Source: Borreliella bissettiae DN127 (GTDB taxonomy: Bacteria > Spirochaetota > Spirochaetia > Borreliales > Borreliaceae). From it: DNA of 64,000 nucleotides. Under the pieces are notes generated by a model. It ran no database searches. It had not been told where the DNA came from and worked only from the letters and a program-made list of their open reading frames with translations. The DNA is taken from contig NC_015921.1 in assembly GCF_000222305.1 (NCBI RefSeq), positions 744,001-808,000 of the forward strand. The letters run 5' to 3'. Positions 53,966-63,199 of this stretch are shown here, in pieces. Position 1 is the first letter of the stretch. The number at the start of each line of letters is the position of its first letter. The translations under genes and the position numbers were made by a program.

Positions 53966-54562
53966 ATGACCGGGAAAGAAGATAATGATGCTTGTATTTT
54001 GCATGATAAATCATTGAAATTAGTTTTAAAGAGTAGATCAATAGTTATTGCTGGTGAGATTACTAAGGATGTTTCTAGGCTTTTCCAGGAAAAAATATTA
54101 TTGTTAGAGACTTTGGATTTTAAAAAGCCCATATTTGTGTACATTGATTCAGAAGGAGGCGATATTGATGCTGGATTTGCTATTTTTAATATGATTCGTT
54201 TTGTTAAGCCTAAAGTTTTTACAGTTGGAGTAGGGCTTGTAGCCAGTGCTGCCGCTTTAATTTTTTTGGCTGCAAAATTAGAAAATAGATTTTCACTACC
54301 TTTTGCCAGGTATTTATTGCACCAGCCTTTGAGTGGATTTAAAGGAGTTGCTACAGATATTGAGATTTACACTAATGAGTTAAATAAAGTTAAAAAAGAA
54401 CTTAATAATATTATTTCAAAAGAAACAGGTCAAAAAATTTCTAAAATAGAAAAGGATACCGATAGAGATTTTTGGTTAGACAGTGACGCTGCAAAAAAGT
54501 ATGGACTTGTATTTGAAGTTGTTGAGACAAAATGCCAACTTGAAGAGTTTATTTCTTCTTAA
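53966..54562 (+). CDS. clpP: ClpP-family serine protease (second paralog)
   Basis: 198 residues. Catalytic Ser in GLVASAAALIFLA (the usual GxASMAA is altered), His in YLLHQPLSG and Asp in TDRDFWL, so the triad is intact. IDSEGGDIDAGFAIFNMI matches the ClpP oxyanion-hole region. The divergent Ser motif and shorter N terminus suggest a regulatory or alternative ClpP paralog working beside a canonical ClpP encoded elsewhere. ATG at 53966 has AAGGGA 6 nt upstream; an in-frame ATG at 53942 is possible only with a nearly leaderless mRNA. Confidence 0.9.
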   Translation: MTGKEDNDACILHDKSLKLVLKSRSIVIAGEITKDVSRLFQEKILLLETLDFKKPIFVYIDSEGGDIDAGFAIFNMIRFVKPKVFTVGVGLVASAAALIFLAAKLENRFSLPFARYLLHQPLSGFKGVATDIEIYTNELNKVKKELNNIISKETGQKISKIEKDTDRDFWLDSDAAKKYGLVFEVVETKCQLEEFISS

Positions 54563-55268
54563 TGTTTTATTTTTTTCCTGCAATTTTGTAGATACAGATT
54601 TTAGTGTTTTGGAGCTTAAGGTTGCAAATTTTGATTTAAATGATGACCCTTCTCAAGGGTTGCTCGATTCTGCTTATAATATTTTAAATCAAAGTTTTGA
54701 TTTAATAATTATTAAGAATCTTGAGAATAAAAATGTGCTTGATTTAATTAATAATAGAGTTTTATTTGGAACTTTTAAGAATGCTTATTTTATTGATCAA
54801 GGCAAGGGACTTTCTGTTAGCATTCTTTCTAAGCACCAAATAAATATTAAAGTTTTAAGTGTAATTCAAGATTCTTGTAATTTAAAATTAGGATTGCTTG
54901 TGGATTTTAAATTTAAGAGCAATCACTATGGTATTGTTATTTATAATTTAAGCAAGGATTTTATTAAAAATCCCGTTAGTTTGCAAATTAATGAGCAAAT
55001 TTTATATTTAAAAGCCCAAATAGATAAATTAATTTTTATTTTAGATGAATCTGAATTTGTTATTTTTGATTTATTGATCAAAAATGGATTTTTTAGCTTA
55101 ATAAATGATTCAAACAATATTTCAATGTTAGCAAATAAAATTGATTTTAGAGTTTTTTCTAATTTTTTTGCTAGGGTTTCTTTATATTCATTTATGTTTG
55201 TAATTGAAGATTATTTGCACAGCAATTATGTTATTGAAAATTTTCCTCAAAAAATAGTTATCAATTGA
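54540..55268 (+). CDS. putative lipoprotein, degenerate endo/exonuclease-phosphatase-like fold
   Basis: 242 residues from a TTG at 54540, overlapping clpP by 23 nt. The start yields KSLFLLNVLFFSC followed by Asn: a short lipoprotein signal with a relaxed Borrelia-type lipobox (LFFSC). The mature part begins LELKVANFDLND and has LIIIKNLENKN, KGLSVSILSKHQI and LLVDFKFKSNHYGIVIYNLS, an order of strands like the EEP (endonuclease/exonuclease/phosphatase) superfamily, but the LQE and nTHL catalytic motifs are not preserved. Probably a non-catalytic relative; function unknown. No independent ribosome binding site, so translation is likely coupled to clpP. Confidence 0.65.
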   Translation: MKSLFLLNVLFFSCNFVDTDFSVLELKVANFDLNDDPSQGLLDSAYNILNQSFDLIIIKNLENKNVLDLINNRVLFGTFKNAYFIDQGKGLSVSILSKHQINIKVLSVIQDSCNLKLGLLVDFKFKSNHYGIVIYNLSKDFIKNPVSLQINEQILYLKAQIDKLIFILDESEFVIFDLLIKNGFFSLINDSNNISMLANKIDFRVFSNFFARVSLYSFMFVIEDYLHSNYVIENFPQKIVIN

Positions 55269-55295
55269 ATTTTTATATTTATTTTATTATTTAGC

Positions 55296-55325
55296 TTGAC
55301 ATTGCAATATATTATTATTTAATAT
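55296..55325 (+). promoter_or_regulatory. candidate tRNA-Leu promoter
   Basis: Perfect TTGACA at 55296-55301 with TAATAT at 55320-55325 (18 bp); predicted start just before the mature tRNA 5' end. Confidence 0.5.
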
Positions 55326-55335
55326 ATTATTCTAT

Positions 55336-55419
55336 GCCGAAGTGGTGGAATTGGTAGACACACAGGACTTAAAATCCTGAGGAGGAAGCTCCGTACCGGT
55401 TCAAGTCCGGTCTTCGGTA
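55336..55419 (+). tRNA. tRNA-Leu (UAA)
   Basis: 84-nt class II tRNA. Acceptor GCCGAAG/CTTCGGT with G1-U72 pairing as in many Leu tRNAs, D-loop GGTGGAATTGGTAGACAC, anticodon stem CAGGA/TCCTG with loop CTTAAAA (UAA), variable arm GAGGAGGAAGCTC, T-arm ACCGG-TTCAAGT-CCGGT. CCA is not encoded. Confidence 0.96.
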
Positions 55420-55431
55420 TTTTTAAATTTT

Positions 55432-56286
55432 TTATTGATATTTTTCAGCCAATTTTTTGTTTATAAAGATTCCCAGTGTAAATAATGCTCCTAAAGATGT
55501 AAAAGATGCAAAGTCGATTTTAAAGTTCAATTTTAATACAATTAATATCATTTGTAGAACTGATCCAAAAATTAAGCCTTTTGATAAATAAATAAACTTA
55601 TTTAAGTTATTATCTATTATTTTCTTTATTATTAATATTGATGTAATTATTCCTATTGTTGCAGCTGTTGCAAATATTGTAATAAGTGTAATGTTAAATT
55701 CAGATATAATAAGTATTATTTCTTTATAAAAGCCAAGTAGCAAAAGCATTGCAGATCCCGAGATCCCCGGTAAGATCATTGATGCTCCGCTTATTGTTCC
55801 AGAAGATATCAATAATAAGTAATATTTTATTGAGCTTTTGTCTTTAGGTATTGTACTTTGCAATTGTATATTTGATTCTTTGATTATTAACAAGAGTACA
55901 ATAATGCTCATGCCAATAAAAAACAATAAATTATTTAATATTTTTGTATTACTATTTATCTCTATAGATATTTCTGTTTTTAGTGTTATTATATTCCCAA
56001 ATGTTAATCCTATGAAAAATGTTATTAGCAGCGCTTCCATTATTCCATTATCAAAAGCATAAGCTTTAAATATTTTTGCAGTTAATAATATTGAGGTTAG
56101 CATTCCTGTTGCCAAAATAGTTAAAAACATTAAATTTTTTTTAATTTCTTTGAGCTTTAAGATTTCTGAGATAGAGTTTATTATTTTGTAATAAATTTTT
56201 AATATTAAGGCCAGTGTTCCCCCAGAAACCCCCGGAATTATGTTTGCAATTCCAAGCAAGATTCCCTTGATATAAATATTAAGCAT
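55432..56286 (-). CDS. DUF368 family membrane protein (PopT-like lipid carrier transporter)
   Basis: 284-residue polytopic protein with 7-8 hydrophobic segments. The family repeats are visible twice: GIANIIPGVSGGTLALIL near the N terminus and GASMILPGISGSAMLLLLGFY in the middle. DUF368 proteins (PopT) have been shown in other bacteria to recycle undecaprenyl phosphate across the membrane; I infer the same role here, in support of the MurG/RodA/PBP steps encoded in this window. 12 nt after tRNA-Leu on the opposite strand. Confidence 0.85.
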   Translation of the reverse strand: MLNIYIKGILLGIANIIPGVSGGTLALILKIYYKIINSISEILKLKEIKKNLMFLTILATGMLTSILLTAKIFKAYAFDNGIMEALLITFFIGLTFGNIITLKTEISIEINSNTKILNNLLFFIGMSIIVLLLIIKESNIQLQSTIPKDKSSIKYYLLLISSGTISGASMILPGISGSAMLLLLGFYKEIILIISEFNITLITIFATAATIGIITSILIIKKIIDNNLNKFIYLSKGLIFGSVLQMILIVLKLNFKIDFASFTSLGALFTLGIFINKKLAEKYQ

Positions 56287-56315
56287 TTTTATTTTAGGTT
56301 TTTAATATTTTTAAT

Positions 56316-56654
56316 TTAAATGTCTTCTCTGTCGTCGCCTTCGCCATTTATTGTTCCATTTTCATGTCGCTTTTGTATTTTTCTTAGGTTTGTAAGAGCA
56401 ACATCTTCAAGCGTAATGCCCAAATTATTGCTTAAACTTGATAAGTACCATAATACGTCCCCAAGTTCTTTTTTAATTGATATTAAATACTCATCATCAA
56501 TAATGTAATTTTTGTCTCTTCCTAATTTTTTTATTTTTTCAACAACTTCTCCAGTTTCACCAGCAAGACCAAGTGTTGTTAAAATTAATTCTTCTTTTTT
56601 ATTTTTATATTTAGCAGTTTTTTTTGCTTTTTCTTGGTATTCGTTTAGCTCCAT
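56316..56654 (-). CDS. MazG-like nucleotide pyrophosphohydrolase
   Basis: 112 residues from ATG 56654. All-alpha NTP pyrophosphohydrolase motif: ETGEVVEKIKK (ExxE) followed by IKKELGDVLWYL (ExxD), the Mg-binding acidic quartet. The N-terminal MELNEYQEKA is typical of short MazG-like enzymes. It probably hydrolyses (d)NTPs or modified nucleotides to monophosphates. A TTG at 56699 would add 15 residues without family match. 29 nt upstream of the DUF368 gene; probably same transcript. Confidence 0.82.
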   Translation of the reverse strand: MELNEYQEKAKKTAKYKNKKEELILTTLGLAGETGEVVEKIKKLGRDKNYIIDDEYLISIKKELGDVLWYLSSLSNNLGITLEDVALTNLRKIQKRHENGTINGEGDDREDI

Positions 56655-56766
56655 GTTGAGAGAAAGTTTATTACAGTTTAGTATTATTTGCAAGTCCAAA
56701 CATGATTTATTTTTTTTTTGTTTTTTATTATATTTGATTAATTAATAGTAAAAGAATTTGGTATGA

Positions 56767-57654
56767 ATGAGTAAAACTTTTTTAATATTTAAAATAGGTT
56801 TCATTTTTTTAAATATAATTTGTGTTTTTTCTTATCCAGAAATAAAGAATTTTTCAAGAAAAGATCCTGTTTTTTCTGATCTTAAAATTAAAGTTTTAAA
56901 ATATAACAAAAAACAGCATATTCCCTTGTTTTTTTACTTGTATAAAGTTAAAAAAGGAGATACTTTTTTTAAAATTGCCAATAAAATAAATGGATGGCAG
57001 TCTGGCATTGCTACTGTTAATTTATTAGATTCCCCCGTTGTGAGTGTTGGACAAGAGATTATTATTCCTAGCAAAAAGGGAGTTTTTGTTTTTGATAGTA
57101 AGGATTACAGGTTTAATAATTTACTTTTAGCAACAAGAGATCTTACTAAAGCTGAAAAGGTAAAAATTAAAAGGAATGACAGAGTTTATGAATTTTATTT
57201 TTTTGATTTTGTCAAGAATCCGGATTTTGGACTTTTTTCAGGCACAGAGTTGCTTTTTTTCTTAAATGCCAACTTTATTTTTCCTTTAAAAAAATTTATT
57301 GTTAGTTCTGATTTTGGATTTAGAAATGATCCTTTCACCGGTAATAAAAGTTTTCATACGGGAATAGATCTTGCAGCTCCAATGAATACGGAAGTGTATT
57401 CTTCTTCTTCTGGAGTAGTCATTGAAGCTGGATACAATGATCTTTATGGTAATTTTGTTGTAGTTGGTCATAAAAATAATATTAAATCTCTTTATGGGCA
57501 TTTAAATTCATATTCTGTAAAGATAGGGGATTTTGTTAAATCGGGTGAATTTCTTGGAAGAGTAGGGCAAACAGGGCGTTCAACGGGGCCCCATTTACAC
57601 TTTGAAATATTAAAAAAAAATATTCCCATTAATCCCTTGAAGGTTTTAAAGTAA
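56767..57654 (+). CDS. LysM-M23 peptidoglycan metallopeptidase
   Basis: 295 residues. N-terminal export signal (FLIFKIGFIFLNIICVFSYP), one LysM domain (YKVKKGDTFFKIANKINGW ... VGQEIIIP), a beta-rich spacer, and a C-terminal M23 domain with HTGIDLAAP (zinc His and Asp), SLYGHLNSY and HLHFEI. The complete zinc site indicates an active endopeptidase rather than a NlpD/EnvC activator. It cleaves peptide crosslinks during growth or division. ATG at 56767; another ATG at 56763 in a different frame reads only three codons before TAA. Confidence 0.9.
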   Translation: MSKTFLIFKIGFIFLNIICVFSYPEIKNFSRKDPVFSDLKIKVLKYNKKQHIPLFFYLYKVKKGDTFFKIANKINGWQSGIATVNLLDSPVVSVGQEIIIPSKKGVFVFDSKDYRFNNLLLATRDLTKAEKVKIKRNDRVYEFYFFDFVKNPDFGLFSGTELLFFLNANFIFPLKKFIVSSDFGFRNDPFTGNKSFHTGIDLAAPMNTEVYSSSSGVVIEAGYNDLYGNFVVVGHKNNIKSLYGHLNSYSVKIGDFVKSGEFLGRVGQTGRSTGPHLHFEILKKNIPINPLKVLK

Positions 57655-57673
57655 AGCTGGTTGCAAGCCAGCT
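57655..57673 (+). terminator. weak terminator hairpin
   Basis: AGCTGG-TTGCAAG-CCAGCT overlapping the end of the M23 gene stop region, without a long T-run. The following ~240 bp to the rrp2 stop is AT-rich with no gene seen. Confidence 0.4.
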
Positions 57674-57911
57674 AAATATATGATATTATCAAATTGTATT
57701 GATTATTAATAAATAATGATGTATAATTATTTGTTTGATAAAAATATTTTTACACTTTTATACCAAGATTTTAAAAGAAAGTGTTTCATTTTAATATAAT
57801 TATTGGTATTAAAAAATTTTTTGGTTTCAAAACTATACATTTAATTTAAAGCAATATTATTTTTTTGTATTTATTATAATTTAATAATATAATAATCGTT
57901 TAAAAGAAATA

Positions 57912-59270
57912 TTATTGATCAATGTTATATTCGATTATTTTATTGTGTAAAGTTTTTCTTCCTATTTTTAGTATTTTAGCGCATTTGCTCTTGTTATTTT
58001 TAGAATGAAAAAGCGTTTGTTTTATTATTTCTTTTTCTGCCTCTTTTAGGCTAATTCCTATTGGTAGTGTTATTTTAAATATAAGATTTTCATTATTTTT
58101 GATTTTTACTGGTAAATCTTCTTTAGTGATTTGTTTACCTTTTGATAATATTAATGCGCTTTCAAGTACATTTTTTAATTCTCTAATATTTCCTGGCCAA
58201 TCGTAATAATAGAGAGCTTTCATTGCATCATTAGAAAGAGTTTTTTCTTCTCTGTTGTTTTCTTTTGCAACGTCTTTTATTAGTATGTTTGTCAAATAAG
58301 ATATATCATCTTTTCTCTCTCTTAAAGGTGGTATGTTTATATTAATAATATTTAATCTATAAAATAAATCTTCTCTAAATTTTCCCTTTTTAATTTCCTC
58401 TTCAATGTTTTTGTTTGTTGCAGCCAGAAGTCTGATATCAACTTTAATTGTAGTTTCCCCCCCGACACGTTCAAAGGTTTTGTTTTGCAGCACTCTTAAA
58501 AGTTTAACTTGAATTTCAGGCGAAATTTCTGCTATCTCATCAAGGAAAATTGTGCCTTTGTTTGCAAGTTCAAATCTACCCTTTTTTTGGGAAATTGCTC
58601 CAGTGAATGCTCCTTTTTCATGGCCAAAAAGTTCGCTTTCAAGAATGCTTTCAGAAAGTGCAGCGCAATTTACTTTTATAAATGGTTTGTCATTTCTATT
58701 TGAAAGATCGAAAATAGCATCCGCTATTATTTCTTTGCCAACACCGCTTTCGCCTGTTATAAGAATAGATGCATTTGATTTTGCTATTTTTATTACAAGT
58801 TCAAAAATTTTTTGCATTAATAGTGATTTTCCCATAATTTTTTCATAGTATTTTAGGTCTTTTCTTATTAGTATATTTTGTAAATTGGCATTTTTATCAG
58901 CGTTATTTTCTTTTTTATTTAGTGATCTTTTTATTATTAGTAAAAGTCTTTCAAGGTCTAAGGGTTTTGTTAAAAAATCGTAAGCACCTTCTCTCATGGC
59001 ATCCACGGCAGAATCAACTGTTCCGTGGGCAGTTAGAATAATAAAAGGGATTCCCAGGTTTTTTTCTTTAACTATTTTGAGCAATTTTTCTCCAGATATC
59101 TGAGGCATTCTCAGGTCAGATATTATTACATCAAGATTTTCATTTTCAATTGTTTCAAGAGCTTCTTCTCCGTCACTAGCAGTGAAAACAAAATAACCCT
59201 CATCCTCAAGATAAGTGGCAATTCCTTCTCTAATATTCTTTTCGTCATCAGCTACAAGTATTTTGCTCAT
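57912..59270 (-). CDS. rrp2: sigma-54 activator response regulator Rrp2
   Basis: 452 residues: receiver domain with phospho-acceptor Asp at exactly 52 (IISDLRMP), AAA+ domain with Walker A GESGVGKE, sigma-54 contact loop GAFTGA, Walker B GTIFLDEIAE and the Arg-finger region FREDLFYRLN, then a Fis-type helix-turn-helix (SKCAKILKIGRKTLHNKI). In Borrelia it activates RpoN-dependent rpoS transcription and is needed for mammalian infection. ATG at 59270 (AGGG upstream) gives the D52 numbering; the TTG at 59276 would shift it. 2 nt after hk2; last of the murG operon. Confidence 0.95.
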   Translation of the reverse strand: MSKILVADDEKNIREGIATYLEDEGYFVFTASDGEEALETIENENLDVIISDLRMPQISGEKLLKIVKEKNLGIPFIILTAHGTVDSAVDAMREGAYDFLTKPLDLERLLLIIKRSLNKKENNADKNANLQNILIRKDLKYYEKIMGKSLLMQKIFELVIKIAKSNASILITGESGVGKEIIADAIFDLSNRNDKPFIKVNCAALSESILESELFGHEKGAFTGAISQKKGRFELANKGTIFLDEIAEISPEIQVKLLRVLQNKTFERVGGETTIKVDIRLLAATNKNIEEEIKKGKFREDLFYRLNIININIPPLRERKDDISYLTNILIKDVAKENNREEKTLSNDAMKALYYYDWPGNIRELKNVLESALILSKGKQITKEDLPVKIKNNENLIFKITLPIGISLKEAEKEIIKQTLFHSKNNKSKCAKILKIGRKTLHNKIIEYNIDQ

Positions 59271-59272
59271 TT

Positions 59273-60421
59273 TCAATACCCTTCAATTAAAATATTTTTT
59301 TTATTTAGTTTAGGAAGTGTAATTGTAAAAATAGTGCCTTTGCCTTCTTTGCTTTCCACAAAAATTTCACCCCCAAGCTCTTTTATTATTTTATAGGAAA
59401 TAGTAAGGCCTATTCCACTTCCTTTTTCTTTTGTGCTAAATTGAGGTTTAAATATTTCCTCTTTTACATCATCTTTTATTCCATTTCCATTATCTTTTAT
59501 GTTGATATGTATTTTATTGTCTTTTTCGAAGAGAAAAATTTCTATTTTTTTTATTTCTTTTTTTGTTTCAAGTAGTGCTTCTTCTGCATTTTTAACTATA
59601 TTTATAATAACTTGTTTTAACAGTTTCTCATCAATGAGAATATTGCTTGTTTTGTTTAAATTAAGCAATAGTTTTATGTTTTTGTTTTCTAATCCAGGAT
59701 TTAACAATTCACACACACCGCCTATTACTTGTTTAATGTCTTTTTCTTGTAAGTTAATTTTTATTGGCCTTACGGTTAATAAAAATTCTGTTACTATTTT
59801 ATCTACTCTGTTTATTTCTTCTTTTATTACTTTAAAATAATTTTCAGCTTTGCTATTTTTTATTTTTTCTTTTTCAATTTCCTTTTTTAGTAGTTGTAAA
59901 TTTATATCTATTGCTCCAAGTGGGTTTTTGATTTCATGGGCAATATTTCTTGCATGTCTTGTAAAAGAGGCTAAAGCCTCAACTCTTCTAAACAGTTCTT
60001 CTTTCTTTTTTTTTTCTTTAATGTCTTCGATTAAAATAATATTGCCTTCAAGTTTTTTTTCTTTTACATAGGGCATAAATGAAATTTTAATATATATGCT
60101 GCTTGAGATTGGAACTTCTAATCCTATTATTTTATCTTCTGTTCTAACTAGTTCTTTTATTAAATTTATTAAGATTGGAATTTGAATATCATCAAGAATT
60201 TCTATTTTTAATTTAGACGTTAAAGCTAAAATTTGGTATAAAATCTTGTTTGAGTAGATTATATTGTTTTGTTTGTCAAGCACAATGATGCCTTCATTAA
60301 TTGATGCAAATATTCCGTCATATATTTCTATTTTTTTGTAAATTTGTTCAATAAATTTAGTTTTTTCTTCATTAGATAATTTGTTTAGCTTTGTTAAAGC
60401 TTTTTTGAAAAAATTATTCAT
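59273..60421 (-). CDS. hk2: cytosolic sensor histidine kinase Hk2
   Basis: 382 residues with no membrane helix, so a soluble NtrB-like kinase. PAS domain (~30-140: IYDGIFASINEGIIVLDKQNNIIYSN), HisKA with HEIKNPLGAID (phospho-His), HATPase with N box IINIVKNAEEAL, G1 DNGNGI, F FKPQFSTKEKGSGIGL. It phosphorylates Rrp2, encoded next. GAGGAGAT directly precedes the ATG, which overlaps the holB stop by 4 nt, tying kinase synthesis to a replication gene. Confidence 0.94.
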   Translation of the reverse strand: MNNFFKKALTKLNKLSNEEKTKFIEQIYKKIEIYDGIFASINEGIIVLDKQNNIIYSNKILYQILALTSKLKIEILDDIQIPILINLIKELVRTEDKIIGLEVPISSSIYIKISFMPYVKEKKLEGNIILIEDIKEKKKKEELFRRVEALASFTRHARNIAHEIKNPLGAIDINLQLLKKEIEKEKIKNSKAENYFKVIKEEINRVDKIVTEFLLTVRPIKINLQEKDIKQVIGGVCELLNPGLENKNIKLLLNLNKTSNILIDEKLLKQVIINIVKNAEEALLETKKEIKKIEIFLFEKDNKIHINIKDNGNGIKDDVKEEIFKPQFSTKEKGSGIGLTISYKIIKELGGEIFVESKEGKGTIFTITLPKLNKKNILIEGY

Positions 60422-61464
60422 ATCTCCTCATAATTTAGCATCAAGTTTTCTATTATTAATTTTTTATTTTGATTATAAGGGCGATATTTGTAAATATTTT
60501 TCAAATGCTGTGTATATTTGAGATATTGATTTATGTTTATTTTTTTTTCTAAAAAATCTTTTCTAATGTTAAATGCAAGTTCGTTTAAAAATATTTTAAA
60601 GCTTTGATCATCTTTTATAAATTCGCTTTCTTCAAGATTAAATATGGATTTTTTTTCTTTTATTATATTTAGAATTTTTATCAATTCTTTTTTTATTTTT
60701 TTGCTTTCTTCTTTGTAAAATGAGGCAAAATACTCCTCAATTGTTATATCTTTATTTATTAGAAAGCTTTCCTTGAATTTTTGAATTTCTAAGTTTCTTT
60801 CTGATTTTGTGAAATTGTAAACTCTAAGTCTTGAAAGTATTGTTTTTGGTATTTTGTTTTTATTTCTTGCTGCTAAGATAAAGTAAATATTTGAAGGTGG
60901 CTCTTCTAGTATTTTTAAAAGTGAATTATGTACGTTGAATGATAAATTTTCGATTTCGTTTATGTATATTACCTTTGGTTTTTCTTTTTCAGAAAAAATC
61001 CAAGTTTGAATTTTTTTTACATCATGAACAGTAATACTATGATTTATTTCTTTGTTTATATTTTCTATATTTTTTATAAGCCCATTTTTTATGTTTTCAT
61101 TGTATTCTTTTTCATAATAAACAGAATTAATATAGTTGATATTTTTCTCTATTTTTTTCAAATTTTTTTCATTACTGAAATTACATTTGGTAAAGATTAC
61201 AGTTTTAATGTACTCTAAGTATTTATTTGCTATTTGGTGTGAATTTGTAGAAAGATGCGCTTTTGCTTCTACTGTATCTAAATTTGAGAAAATGAGTAAA
61301 TTGGGGTTTGTTAAGTTTTTCCCGTTTAATATTTTTTTTGCAATCTCAATAGCGCTGATTTTTTTTGATGAAAATTTTTCTCCTAATAAAAGAATTGCAT
61401 TTGGCAATAGTTTTTGATCATATGCGTTTATTATGTCTTGAGCAATTTTTGGAAGCATTGTCAT
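60418..61464 (-). CDS. holB: DNA polymerase III delta'-like clamp loader subunit
   Basis: 348 residues, AAA+ clamp-loader fold. ILLLGEKFSSKKIS is a P-loop remnant without the GKT consensus, as in non-catalytic delta'. IYINEIENLSFNVHNSLLKILEEPPSNIYFILAARNKNKIPKTILSRLRVYNF carries the sensor 1 region and the SR motif. No zinc-finger cysteines. Divergent: the only strong matches to the family are in the central AAA+ block. AAGGAG lies 6 nt before the ATG. 10 nt after cvpA. Confidence 0.82.
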   Translation of the reverse strand: MTMLPKIAQDIINAYDQKLLPNAILLLGEKFSSKKISAIEIAKKILNGKNLTNPNLLIFSNLDTVEAKAHLSTNSHQIANKYLEYIKTVIFTKCNFSNEKNLKKIEKNINYINSVYYEKEYNENIKNGLIKNIENINKEINHSITVHDVKKIQTWIFSEKEKPKVIYINEIENLSFNVHNSLLKILEEPPSNIYFILAARNKNKIPKTILSRLRVYNFTKSERNLEIQKFKESFLINKDITIEEYFASFYKEESKKIKKELIKILNIIKEKKSIFNLEESEFIKDDQSFKIFLNELAFNIRKDFLEKKININQYLKYTQHLKNIYKYRPYNQNKKLIIENLMLNYEEI

Positions 61465-61474
61465 TTTTGGCTCC

Positions 61475-61963
61475 TTAGTTTGTTTTTGAAATTTTAAAGA
61501 GATAGTTTATTCCAGGATTTAAATAATCAAGTAGCTTGCTTTCTTTTAGGAAATATTCGGGTTTAAATATTTGTTGTGAGTGTATTATGTAAACCACTAT
61601 TGCAATTATTCCAAAAGCTTCAAGTAGGCCAAGTACTAGGCCCAGTATTCTATTAAAGAATAATAATTTAAGTTGACTTATTATTGACTCTATTAATGCC
61701 TGTAGGATTAAAAATCCTATATGTATGAGCAGAAAAAATACAAGTAGTGCTTGAATGTAGGATAGTTCAACAATAGGCTCAATCAGCTTTCTAAACTCTT
61801 CGGTTTTTTTGTAAAGCAGTAGTATTAAAACAAAAACTTCAGCAAATCCACTAATTTCTTTAATAAATCCTCTTAAAAATCCTCTAAATCCTAAAGATGT
61901 AAAAATTATTATTATTAGTATGTCTACTATTCCGGTTATTTTTACAGGATCGTTTGTTATCAT
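61475..61963 (-). CDS. CvpA family membrane protein
   Basis: 162 residues with four hydrophobic helices. The start [26 protein letters not shown] matches the CvpA signature (D-x(5)-...-G-x-x-RG-x-x-E). CvpA is linked to colicin V production, envelope integrity and bile resistance; the mechanism is not known. ATG overlaps the murG stop by 4 nt. Confidence 0.82.
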   Translation of the reverse strand: MITNDPVKITGIVDILIIIIFTSLGFRGFLRGFIKEISGFAEVFVLILLLYKKTEEFRKLIEPIVELSYIQALLVFFLLIHIGFLILQALIESIISQLKLLFFNRILGLVLGLLEAFGIIAIVVYIIHSQQIFKPEYFLKESKLLDYLNPGINYLFKISKTN

Positions 61964-63051
61964 TTAGATTTTGTCTCCTTAATATCTTTTATTAGTAATT
62001 TGGCTATTAAAGTTGAAGAATGCTTATTGTTGAATTTTTTGATATTTTCTTTGAGAGAGTTGATTTTTTCTTTATCTTTTAAAGTTTCTTTTATGATTTT
62101 TAAAATATTTGTATTTAAAATTTCATCTTCATCTATATAAATGCAAGCATTTTGATTTTCTAGTAGTTTTGCATTTTTAATTTGGTCTCCTCTAGAACCT
62201 TTTTTAAATGGAATCAAAATTACACATGTGCCAGCATTTGCAAATTCTTTTATTGCTCCGGCTCCAGCTCTGCTTATTATTATATTGGAAAATTTAACTA
62301 TGCTTGCCATTTCTTCTGCGCCAAAAAATTGTCTTCTCAGATAATTGTCTTCTCTTAAGTCATTTAAGTTTTTCCCCGATTGATGAATGAAATATATTCC
62401 AATGTCCCTTTTAATACAGAGTGCAATGGTGTTTAAAGCATTAGCCCCAAGAGATCCCCCAAGTATGCTAATAATTGGCTTGTCAGTGTTTTGTGTTAAT
62501 TGTTTGATGATTTTGGGGTTTGGAGTTAAAAATTCTCTTCTTATGGGAGATCCTGTGTAGACAATGTTTTTGTGGCTTTTGAAGTATTTTTCGCTTTCTT
62601 TAAAGCTTATGTGTATTTTATTTGCGAATTTAGAATTAATTTTTGTTGCAAGTCCGGGGTCTAGATCCATTTCGTGGGTTATTCTTTTTATTTTTAGCAA
62701 GCTAGATGCAATAATTGCAGGGGTTGAAACAAATCCCCCAGTTGCATAGATAATCTGAGGTTTATATTTTTGTAAAATATAGAAGCTTTTTATTATTCCA
62801 AGTATTACTTTGAAAAAGTCAGTAAAGTTTTGAAAAGAAAAATACCGCCTAAGTTTGCCACATGGAATCGAAATAAATTTAATATTATTTTGTTCTTTTA
62901 TTAATTTTTCTTCTATAGATTTTTTTTTGCCTATCCAAAAAAATTCAATTTCATTGTCAAGTTCTTTTAATGTCTGTATTATGGATATTCCTGGAAATAC
63001 GTGACCCCCAGTTCCCCCTCCTGTAAAAAATATTATTTTTTTATTTGACAT
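61960..63051 (-). CDS. murG: UDP-GlcNAc--undecaprenyl-PP-MurNAc-pentapeptide transferase MurG
   Basis: 363-residue peripheral membrane glycosyltransferase making lipid II. N-terminal [14 protein letters not shown] (lipid phosphate loop), second motif [15 protein letters not shown], and donor-binding [13 protein letters not shown], then [27 protein letters not shown] with GAGAIKE for UDP-GlcNAc. Start ATG at 63051, with no clear Shine-Dalgarno. First gene of murG-cvpA-holB-hk2-rrp2, all with overlaps or gaps of 10 nt or less, so probably one transcript. A ~148 bp gap separates it from pdxK. Confidence 0.95.
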   Translation of the reverse strand: MSNKKIIFFTGGGTGGHVFPGISIIQTLKELDNEIEFFWIGKKKSIEEKLIKEQNNIKFISIPCGKLRRYFSFQNFTDFFKVILGIIKSFYILQKYKPQIIYATGGFVSTPAIIASSLLKIKRITHEMDLDPGLATKINSKFANKIHISFKESEKYFKSHKNIVYTGSPIRREFLTPNPKIIKQLTQNTDKPIISILGGSLGANALNTIALCIKRDIGIYFIHQSGKNLNDLREDNYLRRQFFGAEEMASIVKFSNIIISRAGAGAIKEFANAGTCVILIPFKKGSRGDQIKNAKLLENQNACIYIDEDEILNTNILKIIKETLKDKEKINSLKENIKKFNNKHSSTLIAKLLIKDIKETKSK

Positions 63052-63199
63052 ATATTTTTTTACTCATAAAAATAATAAAGCATACGCTTTGTAATAAATT
63101 TTTTGTACATTTTATTTTAGCAATATGTTTCAATTCAAATATTTCCTTTGTACTAAAAATCGACTCATTCTTTAAAATTGAATTTAATGAAATTTAAAT

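Noticed and set aside
56763..56774. Three-codon ORF (ATG AAT GAG TAA) overlapping the M23 start
   Set aside because: Interesting as a possible start-stop element, but no Shine-Dalgarno and too short to support without ribosome profiling.
57674..57911. Possible small gene or sRNA between the M23 gene and rrp2
   Set aside because: Only AT-rich sequence with weak inverted segments (e.g. ATACCAA ... TTGGTAT); no promoter-terminator pair or ORF convincing enough.
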